7,853 nt of DNA from Deltaproteobacteria bacterium (GTDB lineage Bacteria; Desulfobacterota; Dissulfuribacteria; Dissulfuribacterales; UBA3076). Where the stretch lies: assembly GCA_013138705.1 (NCBI GenBank), contig WTCF01000125.1:1-7853 (forward strand), in the 5' to 3' direction. Under the pieces are notes generated by a model. The model worked only from the letters and a program-made list of their open reading frames with translations. It did no database searches and was not told where the DNA came from. The position numbers were made by a program, and so were the translations under genes. The first letter of the stretch is position 1. Every line of letters starts with the position of its first letter. This document shows positions 1 through 6,022 of the stretch, piece after piece.

Positions 1-30
1 GGAATGCCTGTCATTCCGGGGCTTTTTTTT
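1..30 (+). terminator. Rho-independent terminator, left arm cut by window edge
   Basis: GGAATG (1-6) pairs perfectly with CATTCC (12-17) around a 5-nt loop. GGGGC (18-22) and a run of eight T (23-30) follow. The GGGGC has no partner inside the window, so the complete stem probably begins with GCCCC just left of position 1; this is a prediction. The T-tract on the + strand means it ends a + strand gene upstream of the window. It separates that gene from the carboxylase operon. Confidence 0.85.
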
Positions 31-38
31 GTCATTGG

Positions 39-54
39 CTTTGAAATATCAAAG
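39..54. repeat. Small perfect dyad in the promoter region
   Basis: CTTTGA (39-44) and TCAAAG (49-54) form a perfect 6-bp inverted repeat around AATA. It sits about 80 bp upstream of the -35 element of the carboxylase operon. It could be a regulator-binding dyad or a chance AT-rich palindrome; no known operator consensus was recognised. A second short palindrome, TTGATCAA, lies at 93-100. Neither is assigned a function. Confidence 0.3.
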
Positions 55-131
55 GTTAACGCTCTGGATTGTCGAGATTAATATTATTGCTCTTGATCAA
101 AAAATGGGTATTCTATAGATGTATCACTAAA

Positions 132-160
132 TTGACCGATTCTGTTTGATCCGGTATAAA
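132..160 (+). promoter_or_regulatory. Sigma70-type promoter of the carboxylase-cob operon
   Basis: TTGACC (132-137) matches the -35 consensus at 5 of 6 positions and TATAAA (155-160) matches the -10 consensus at 5 of 6. They are separated by the optimal 17 bp. Transcription would start near 167, which gives a leader of only about 16 nt before the first start codon. That leaves no room for a riboswitch or attenuator. This suggests constitutive, housekeeping-type expression unless a protein binds upstream. Confidence 0.7.
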
Positions 161-170
161 CCGGCGAAAA

Positions 171-177
171 GGAAAGG
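171..177 (+). promoter_or_regulatory. Shine-Dalgarno site of the biotin carboxylase gene
   Basis: GGAAAGG lies 5 nt before the ATG at 183. It is the clearest ribosome binding site in the operon and fixes this start. The four downstream genes have much weaker sites, which fits translational coupling along one message. Confidence 0.7.
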
Positions 178-182
178 GCTTT

Positions 183-1598
183 ATGGGCAAGGAACGTGTA
201 TTAATAGCAAACCGCGGAGAGATCGCCATCCGCATTATTCAGGCCTGCGAGGATCTTGGTCTGGATTACGTGGTCCTATATACAAAGGAGGACGAATTCT
301 CATTGCACGTTCGAATTGCGCAGCAGGAAGAAAGCGGTTTTAAGAAGGCTTATCGCGTAGCTAACTACAAGGACCCCAATGAGATTTTCTCCGTGGCGGA
401 TGAGGCTGAATGTACTGCTATTCATCCTGGGTACGGTTTTTTTTCTGAGAATTATGGTTTTGCCAGAAGGGCCGCCATGAGGAACCGGCCTCTAACCTTT
501 ATAGGCCCTAAATGGGAGGTCATAAGGGATCTTGGCAGTAAGATAAACACCAAGCGTCTGGCAAAAGGTCTCAATGTGCCGGTGATTCCAGGGTCTGATG
601 GATCGATCTATAATGAATTGGAGGCTGAAGGAGTGGCGGAGGAGCTTTTTTTTCTCCAGAAAGAACAGGGCATTCAGCATCCATCTATTCTGGTAAAGGC
701 TTCTGCCGGTGGTGGAGGTATGGGTATTGAAGAGGTCAGTCACCTTGATGCCTTCAGGAGAACCTACCGGCGGATACAGAACTATGCCAAGCGACAGTTC
801 GGGGATGAGGGAGTCCTGATTGAACAGTGTCTCAGAGATTATCAGCACCTTGAAGTTCAGCTTTTATGCAGTTCCCATGGTGAAGTGGTGCACTTCGGGA
901 CCAGAAACTGCACTATACAGAGTGCAGGCAGGCAAAAGAGGGTAGAAGTGGCTCCTGGCTTTGATCCTGCTGTATGTGAGTATCCTTTTGATGCAAGGGC
1001 AGTCCTGGACCGGATCGTGAAGTATTCTGTACGTCTGGCAAAACACGCGGGCTATGACAACATAGGGACATGGGAGTGGATAGTATCCAGAGATGGCAGT
1101 CCCTACCTTATGGAGGTCAATACCCGCATACAGGTTGAAAACGAGATTTCAGCGTGCATTTCAAGGCTAAATGGTAGTAATGAGCCTCCAAATTTGATCA
1201 GGGACCAGATAAGAGTGGCCCTTGGGGATAGACTGGGTTTTACTCAAAAAGATATATCCTTTGAAGGGACCAGCATAGAGTTGAGGATTGTTGCTGAAGA
1301 TACCAAAAGAGGTTTTGCACCATGGTGTGGTACCATCACACGCTTTGATTATCCGGACGAGCCCTGGGCGAGGCTTTATTCTCATGTGCCCAGAGATATA
1401 CCCTATAAGATTCCCACAGAGTATGATCCCAACTTTGCTCTTGCTATTATCTGGGGCCGGGATACGGAACAGGCCAAGGAAAGGGCCAGGCAGTTTCAAA
1501 AAGGGACTGTTATAGAAGGTAAAGGGGCCAAAGACGAAAGTATTATCACTAATCTGGAATACCTCAATGATCGGATTGATGACGTGCTTCAATTTTAA
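183..1598 (+). CDS. accC: Biotin carboxylase subunit of an acyl-CoA (acetyl-CoA) carboxylase
   Basis: This cytoplasmic ATP-grasp enzyme carboxylates the biotin on the carrier protein using ATP and bicarbonate, the first half-reaction of the carboxylase. The 471-residue length is close to the usual 445-455. The N-terminal domain starts with the IANRGEIA motif (8-15) and contains HPGYGFFSEN (81-90). The ATP-grasp has K172 and a glycine-rich loop (175-181), H222, K252, E298, and the EVNTRIQVE block (311-319) with catalytic E311, N313, R315 and E319. R368 matches the biotin-contacting arginine R338 of E. coli AccC. It is divergent: the usual HQK is RQK (250-252) with one extra residue before it, VEH is VEN (318-320), and a short insertion follows (about 328-336). 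It has no fused biotin domain; the carrier is encoded two genes downstream. The ATG at 183 has a strong ribosome binding site. Pyruvate or propionyl-CoA carboxylase membership is less likely given the neighbours. Confidence 0.9.
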   Translation: MGKERVLIANRGEIAIRIIQACEDLGLDYVVLYTKEDEFSLHVRIAQQEESGFKKAYRVANYKDPNEIFSVADEAECTAIHPGYGFFSENYGFARRAAMRNRPLTFIGPKWEVIRDLGSKINTKRLAKGLNVPVIPGSDGSIYNELEAEGVAEELFFLQKEQGIQHPSILVKASAGGGGMGIEEVSHLDAFRRTYRRIQNYAKRQFGDEGVLIEQCLRDYQHLEVQLLCSSHGEVVHFGTRNCTIQSAGRQKRVEVAPGFDPAVCEYPFDARAVLDRIVKYSVRLAKHAGYDNIGTWEWIVSRDGSPYLMEVNTRIQVENEISACISRLNGSNEPPNLIRDQIRVALGDRLGFTQKDISFEGTSIELRIVAEDTKRGFAPWCGTITRFDYPDEPWARLYSHVPRDIPYKIPTEYDPNFALAIIWGRDTEQAKERARQFQKGTVIEGKGAKDESIITNLEYLNDRIDDVLQF

Positions 1599-1615
1599 TC
1601 ACCGACAATACATGA

Positions 1616-3898
1616 ATGCGCACAGACCAGGTACATATGGCAGATAGCGGCAAGTTACTGAGTCAACTCGCTGATCGGATCTCATATCTTATTGATATCA
1701 AGGGCAACAGTGAGTGGTCCAATGTTGGTGATCTTCTTGGACAGGTCCAGGGGCTTCGTCAGTCTCTTTTTGAGATAAAAGAGGCGGATCTTTTTGAGGA
1801 AATCGACCGGATCGAGGACAGGGCTTCCTTTCTTGAGGATAGAGTTGCTGAGAAGCTCAGTCCTGCAGAGATTGTGAATATCGTCCGGAGCCCCCAGCGT
1901 TTTACCCTTATAGATATCCTGGAGAATGTGTACGACTCCTATACCGAGTTGGGCGGGGAGGGAGACTGTAATATTGATCCTGCGATAATGGTCGCCAGGG
2001 CTACCATATCGAGGAGAGTCAAGAACAAGCTCTATAGCCATCAAGTCATGGTCATAGGTCATGAAAAGGGTCGAGGAGAGGAATACAGAAATGGAGGATG
2101 TGCCAGGCCCTGGGGAAATGATAAGGCCCTGAGGTATATGAGGGTAGCTGAAACCGAAGGCATTCCCATACATTTCTATATTTTTACCCCTGGATCCTAC
2201 CCCATTGAAGATTACCCCGGAGCTGCGCAGCAGATAGCCCGCAATCTGTACGTAATGGCAAAGTTAAAGGTCCCCATGGTGTCTTTTATCTCTGAAGGTG
2301 GCTCCGGTGGCGCTGAGGCAATAGGGGTTTCAGGTCTCAGGCTCATGGGTTCAAGGGGCTATTACTCGGTCATTTCTCCTGAGGGCGCGGCTGCAATAGA
2401 AGGGAAAATAAGAGAGGGTGAAAAGGTCCCTAGAGAGCTTGTTGAACACTGCGCCGCTCAGTTAAAGATAACTGCTGAAGACAACCTGAAACTCGGAACT
2501 GTTGATCGCATTATAGGGGAGCCCCCCCTTGGAGCCAGGCGGGATGATTTCCCCTTTTTCCGCAGACTTCGCTATGAGATGCTTCGTGCTACCGACGAAG
2601 TAGTACTGAAGACCAAGAACTTCCGGGCCTTCAGGGCCTATGCCTTGAAAAGGCAGGCAGAGGAGGGGAAGGAGGTCCCGGAAGACTTTGATCTATTCAT
2701 CAGCTGGAATCTCACAGACCTTGAGATAGAACGACTCCTTGAATTCAGGCTCAAGAAGTATATGGAGTTGGGCAAGGGGTATTTTCTTGAGAATAGAAAT
2801 GTTTTAACCGAGGGGATCAGGAAGACAAAGATTTTTGTCAGCAAGACTTACTACGATCTAAGGTATGGCCTTCTGCGGCCGCACCACCGAAACGTTCAGA
2901 AAGTAATAGAAGAGGTCTCAAGTGAAGGTTCAGTGTTTCTCAGAAAGGTCACTGAACCCGTAAGGGCGGCCTATGACTTTGTTTTTCCCCAGCCGGAGCG
3001 CCCTGCTAGGGTCGTACATTCCGAGGGGCCGGATGAGCGCAAATCGATTTTTGCAGAAGAGTGGGAGTCTTACGTCAGCCCGCTTGCCAACGAAGACTGT
3101 ACTGTTACCTGTCCCAATGCTTCAAAATATGGATGTCTGGACCTGTGGGTGCCTGACCTCTATGGGGAATTCTGCGGAGTGTGTTCCAACTGCGGCCACC
3201 ATTTTCCACTTGAGTATCAGTGGTATCTTGAGAATCTTTTTGATAAAAATTCAGTCCATGAATTCAACGATCATATAGCCTCATGCAATCCACTTGGTTT
3301 TCAGGGTTATAATGCCCGTCTTAAGAAAGACATTAAGCGTACCGGTCGCAATTCCAGCATGATAACCTTTGATGCCGAGGTGTGGGGGCTAAGGCTTGTA
3401 GTGGCCATGCTCTTCAGCAACTTCAGGGGCGGGACGGTTGGAACTGCCGAGGGAGAGAAGTTCGTAAGGGCATGCGATGTGGCCGGTACTACCCGAAGGC
3501 CTCTTTTGGCTTACATACACAGCACCGGCGGGATCCGTATTCATGAAGGGACACTTGGTGTAGTTCAGATGCCTAAATGCACCTTTGCAGTGAGGGAATA
3601 TAATGACAACGGTGGCCTCTATATAGTTGTCTATGACAACAATTCTTACGCTGGTCCTGTGGCGAGTTTTTTGGGGTGTTCACTCTATCAGTTCGGCATG
3701 CGTTCTTCCAGAATCGGTTTTGCCGGCCCAAGGGTCATCAGGGAGACCACCGGCCAGGACGTTCCCCCTGATTATCACAGCGCCAAGAATGCCCTCAGGC
3801 GAGGCCACATTCAGGGAATTTGGGACAGACGCGAGTTTAAAAAAAATCTCCACGATGCTTTGATGACGCTGGGGGGCCCCAACCTTTATTATAAATGA
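1616..3898 (+). CDS. Fused acetyl-CoA carboxylase carboxyltransferase, AccA-like then AccD-like
   Basis: This enzyme transfers the carboxyl group from carboxybiotin to an acyl-CoA, most likely acetyl-CoA giving malonyl-CoA. It is one 760-residue chain where E. coli has separate alpha and beta subunits. Residues about 85-310 are AccA-like: RSPQRFTLID (91-100), VMVIGHEKGR (144-153), TPGSYP (191-196) and the oxyanion-loop sequence SEGGSGGAEAIG (226-237). Residues about 490-755 are AccD-like: a zinc ribbon with C499, C507, C523 and C526, FRGGTVGTAEG (603-613), STGGIRIHEG (636-645) and IGFAGPRVI (700-708). A charged, probably helical segment of about 165 residues (about 325-490) joins them. The first Cys pair is spaced CX7C, not the usual CX2C. 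Catalytic glycine loops are kept in both halves, so activity is expected. The start is uncertain: ATG 1616 has no evident ribosome site, while in-frame ATG 1637 (codon 8) has only a weak AGG nearby. It begins 17 nt after the biotin carboxylase gene. Confidence 0.9.
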   Translation: MRTDQVHMADSGKLLSQLADRISYLIDIKGNSEWSNVGDLLGQVQGLRQSLFEIKEADLFEEIDRIEDRASFLEDRVAEKLSPAEIVNIVRSPQRFTLIDILENVYDSYTELGGEGDCNIDPAIMVARATISRRVKNKLYSHQVMVIGHEKGRGEEYRNGGCARPWGNDKALRYMRVAETEGIPIHFYIFTPGSYPIEDYPGAAQQIARNLYVMAKLKVPMVSFISEGGSGGAEAIGVSGLRLMGSRGYYSVISPEGAAAIEGKIREGEKVPRELVEHCAAQLKITAEDNLKLGTVDRIIGEPPLGARRDDFPFFRRLRYEMLRATDEVVLKTKNFRAFRAYALKRQAEEGKEVPEDFDLFISWNLTDLEIERLLEFRLKKYMELGKGYFLENRNVLTEGIRKTKIFVSKTYYDLRYGLLRPHHRNVQKVIEEVSSEGSVFLRKVTEPVRAAYDFVFPQPERPARVVHSEGPDERKSIFAEEWESYVSPLANEDCTVTCPNASKYGCLDLWVPDLYGEFCGVCSNCGHHFPLEYQWYLENLFDKNSVHEFNDHIASCNPLGFQGYNARLKKDIKRTGRNSSMITFDAEVWGLRLVVAMLFSNFRGGTVGTAEGEKFVRACDVAGTTRRPLLAYIHSTGGIRIHEGTLGVVQMPKCTFAVREYNDNGGLYIVVYDNNSYAGPVASFLGCSLYQFGMRSSRIGFAGPRVIRETTGQDVPPDYHSAKNALRRGHIQGIWDRREFKKNLHDALMTLGGPNLYYK

Positions 3899-3914
3899 GC
3901 CTATTGCAAAATTC

Positions 3915-4559
3915 ATGGATATCAATCTAAACGACCTATTAAGGCGCTATCGTTCTCATCCCTTTGAGGACTATCCTGTAGAGACACCCCATACAGGGGT
4001 CGTATTCCTTAAGGTGAAGGAGGGCCAGACAGTCAAAGGGCCCAGTGGAGAGTGGCTCCATCGACCCGGAACCCTGCTCTATGTCATCGAGAGGGAACGG
4101 AACGTGAAGAGGATAACCGCCCTCTGGAGTGGACAGGTTAGTGGAATTCGCCTTGATATCGAGGGTCAATTTGTAGAGGCAGGTGAACTGCTCTTTTCTA
4201 TCCGGCACCAACTGGATAAGGAAGAAATTATTGATCGCATTCTGACCCAGGTTCTCTACATCCTTCCTGCCCCCCAGCGGGCCAGGTACTTCCTGGCACC
4301 TGAGATTTCAGCAAGGATGGAAAAGCAGCCTAAAGAGGGCGTATCCGTGGAATCCGGGGATGAGGTGTTGATCATGTCCCTTATGAAAAGAGACACAGCA
4401 ATCAGCTATGAAGGCGTCCCAGGGGCACTTTACAAGGTCTATTTCAAGTCAGGGGATACGGTGGAACAGGGATCTCCTCTCTTGGGGATCTGTCCTCCTG
4501 ATAAGCTCCAATATGTGCAGAAAGTGATCCAGAGGATCCGCACGGAGTGGGAGAAGTAG
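3915..4559 (+). CDS. Biotin carboxyl carrier-like protein with two biotinyl domains, the first lacking the lysine
   Basis: By position and sequence this is the mobile biotin carrier (AccB role) of the carboxylase, shuttling carboxybiotin between the two enzymes encoded upstream. The C-terminal domain (about 140-193) is a biotinyl/lipoyl barrel: VLIMSLMKRDTAI (151-163) with acceptor candidate K158, then GALYKVYFKSGDTVEQGSPLLGI (170-192). The usual AMKM motif is LMKR. Residues about 25-97 read as a second copy: VIERERNVKRITALWSGQV (58-76) aligns without a gap to the consensus around AMKM, and GQFVEAGELLFSI (84-96) is the closing strand pair, but the lysine position is R62. At 214 residues it is longer than E. 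coli BCCP (about 155) and lacks the Pro/Ala-rich linker. It starts 16 nt after the carboxyltransferase gene with no clear ribosome site. The biotin-domain assignment is sound; the degenerate-copy reading is my own alignment. Confidence 0.82.
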   Translation: MDINLNDLLRRYRSHPFEDYPVETPHTGVVFLKVKEGQTVKGPSGEWLHRPGTLLYVIERERNVKRITALWSGQVSGIRLDIEGQFVEAGELLFSIRHQLDKEEIIDRILTQVLYILPAPQRARYFLAPEISARMEKQPKEGVSVESGDEVLIMSLMKRDTAISYEGVPGALYKVYFKSGDTVEQGSPLLGICPPDKLQYVQKVIQRIRTEWEK

Positions 4560-5320
4560 GAGTCGCCGGCATTAAAAGTATCCTGTTTGCCCTTCAATTT
4601 CTAACCATAATTCCCCTGGCTCTCCGTTTGTCATTCAAAGACTCGGAGTTGAGGGCATCTCTTGCATTCTTTCCGTCGGTCGGCCTATTACTCGGTTGTC
4701 TGCTCGCAGGTTTTGACAGCGCAGCAAGAAATCTGTGGCCTCCATCTGTTGTGGGCGTAATGGATGTGGTCTTGCTGGCCTTTCTTACCAGGGGATTGCA
4801 CCTGGATGGACTTGCTGACACGTCTGACGCCTTAGGAAGCGGGGCAGGGCCGGAAAAGGCCTTGAGTATCATGAAGGACAGCCACAGCGGGGCACTGGGA
4901 ATCCTGGTCCTTATACTCGTATTATTACTTAAGTCATCAGCCCTTGCGGTATTGTCCGGTAGGGGGGCCTGGGAGGTAATGTTGTTGTGTCCCTGCCTGT
5001 CCCGTTGGGCCCTGAATGTCATGGCGTCGTCGTCAATCTATGCTCGGCCAGAAGGGGGCCTTGGCAAGGCCTTTGTGGGGCCTGGCACCAGGTGGACCCT
5101 GGCCCTGGCCGGTCCGACGGCCCTTGGTGCCGCGTGGTTTATCTGGGGGCTATGGGGCATTTGCTTTTTTGCCGGGGTAGTAGTCTGGAGTCTGCTGGTA
5201 TCTTTATGGTTTAAAATTAGGCTTGGAGGTGTCACAGGGGATGTGCTGGGAGGCCATCTGGAAATATCCGAGACCTTGTTGTTCCTCGGTGCTGCAGCGG
5301 TTTGCAGAATTAATTTCTGA
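4547..5320 (+). CDS. cobS: Adenosylcobinamide-GDP ribazoletransferase (cobalamin synthase)
   Basis: This integral membrane enzyme joins adenosylcobinamide-GDP to alpha-ribazole (or its 5'-phosphate) to finish the nucleotide loop of adenosylcobalamin. The 257-residue length is typical. Diagnostic motifs are FALQFLTIIPL near the N-terminus (14-24), GLHLDGLADTSDALG (83-97), MKDSHSGALG (109-118) and LGGVTGDVLG (226-235). Hydrophobic stretches consistent with membrane spans lie around 41-60, 68-82, 115-137, 182-217 and 242-254. The reading frame overlaps the upstream carrier gene by 13 nt from a GTG at 4547, which has AGAGGA (4531-4536) about 10 nt before it. A better-looking TAGGAG (4557-4562) sits 8 nt before an in-frame ATT at 4571 (codon 9), so the true start is open; codon 9 would suit the family's usual short N-terminus. 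The overlap implies cotranscription and probably translational coupling with the carboxylase genes. Confidence 0.93.
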   Translation: MGEVGVAGIKSILFALQFLTIIPLALRLSFKDSELRASLAFFPSVGLLLGCLLAGFDSAARNLWPPSVVGVMDVVLLAFLTRGLHLDGLADTSDALGSGAGPEKALSIMKDSHSGALGILVLILVLLLKSSALAVLSGRGAWEVMLLCPCLSRWALNVMASSSIYARPEGGLGKAFVGPGTRWTLALAGPTALGAAWFIWGLWGICFFAGVVVWSLLVSLWFKIRLGGVTGDVLGGHLEISETLLFLGAAAVCRINF

Positions 5321-5338
5321 TTCCGTTGAAAAAACTCA

Positions 5339-5965
5339 ATGAAAAAACCTACTCGTATTATCCTCTTAAGACATGGGGAAGTAGAAAATGCAAGGAGTGT
5401 TTTCTACAGCCGGCAAGATGTATCTCTTTCAGACTTTGGCAGGAAACAGAGCCTCGCCTTGGCGGATAGACTGAAAGACGTCCCTTTCAGCATGGTCTTT
5501 AGCAGCGATCTCAGCCGCTGTCTCTTTCTGGCAGAAGCAATTGCCGAGAAAAGGGGCCTTGTAGTGGAGGCCAGATCAAAGTTAAGGGAAGTGGACTTTG
5601 GCCGCTGGTCCGGTCTTAGCTGGGAGGCCGTGGAAGCAAGATATCCCGGTGCCCTGTCAGAACGCATGGAAAAACCGGAGTCTTACAGACCACCGCAGGG
5701 AGAGAACCTGGTAGAAGTCGCTTTACGGGTATGGCGCGTCATAGATGAGGTTCTCAGGAAATACGAGAAAGAAACAGTGGCAATCGTAAGTCATGGTGGT
5801 GTGAACAGGGTCTTGATTGCAAAAGCGACGGGACTTCCGCTTAACAACATATTTTCCCTTGAGCAGGATTTCGCTTGTGTCAACGTCCTGGATTTTTACT
5901 CGGATGGTCCGGTGATCTTACGTTTACTGAACTGGTCAGCAGATAAGGGAATCACAAGGGCTTAG
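5339..5965 (+). CDS. cobC: Alpha-ribazole phosphatase-like histidine phosphatase
   Basis: This is a member of the histidine phosphatase (phosphoglycerate mutase-like) superfamily, 208 residues. The catalytic RHGE is at 11-14 with phosphoacceptor H12. The remaining pocket residues are R60 in FSSDLSRC (54-61), E84 in REVDFG (83-88) and H152 in VSHGG (150-154). The superfamily is broad. CobC, which removes the 5'-phosphate from alpha-ribazole phosphate or from adenosylcobalamin phosphate, is chosen because the gene lies 18 nt after cobS and has the REVDFGRWSGL signature common in CobC proteins. No strong ribosome site is visible. The last codons and the TAG stop lie inside a heptamer repeat block, so the C-terminal tail (about the last 4 residues) may be repeat-derived. 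A general sugar-phosphate phosphatase is the alternative. Confidence 0.82.
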   Translation: MKKPTRIILLRHGEVENARSVFYSRQDVSLSDFGRKQSLALADRLKDVPFSMVFSSDLSRCLFLAEAIAEKRGLVVEARSKLREVDFGRWSGLSWEAVEARYPGALSERMEKPESYRPPQGENLVEVALRVWRVIDEVLRKYEKETVAIVSHGGVNRVLIAKATGLPLNNIFSLEQDFACVNVLDFYSDGPVILRLLNWSADKGITRA

Positions 5966-5992
5966 GGCTTAGGGTTCAGGGTTCAGAGGTTC
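5957..5992 (+). repeat. Degenerate heptamer tandem repeat (AGGGCTT/AGGGTTC)
   Basis: The block reads AGGGCTT (5957-5963), AGGGCTT (5964-5970), AGGGTTC (5971-5977), AGGGTTC (5978-5984) and then an eight-base variant AGAGGTTC (5985-5992). The period is exactly 7 across the first four units. The block begins inside the end of cobC and contributes its stop codon. The composition is strand-biased (G-rich on +). The origin is unknown; it could come from slippage or be a REP-like intergenic element. Confidence 0.8.
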
Positions 5993-6014
5993 AGAACCCT
6001 TGAACCCCGAACCT
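5971..6014. terminator. Hairpin between convergent cobC and the regulator gene
   Basis: The arm at 5971-5992 is an imperfect reverse complement of 5994-6014. GGTT (5988-5991) pairs with AACC (5995-5998) around a short loop, and further GGTTC/GAACC matches with small bulges extend outward. It lies between two genes that converge, 5 nt from cobC and 8 nt from the regulator, so it could stop transcription from both sides. Neither side has a T-tract, so it is not a standard rho-independent terminator. It may act only as an mRNA 3'-end barrier. Confidence 0.5.
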
Positions 6015-6022
6015 ATAAACGC

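Noticed and set aside
146..343. Open frame on + overlapping the start of the biotin carboxylase gene
   Set aside because: It is out of frame with a well-supported gene, has no family features and starts before the ribosome site of accC.
1682..2173. Long - strand open frame inside the carboxyltransferase gene
   Set aside because: It is antisense to clearly conserved AccA-like sequence and shows no recognisable domain.
4200..4547. Cobalamin riboswitch before cobS
   Set aside because: There is no non-coding space, since cobS overlaps the carrier gene, and the operon leader is only about 16 nt.
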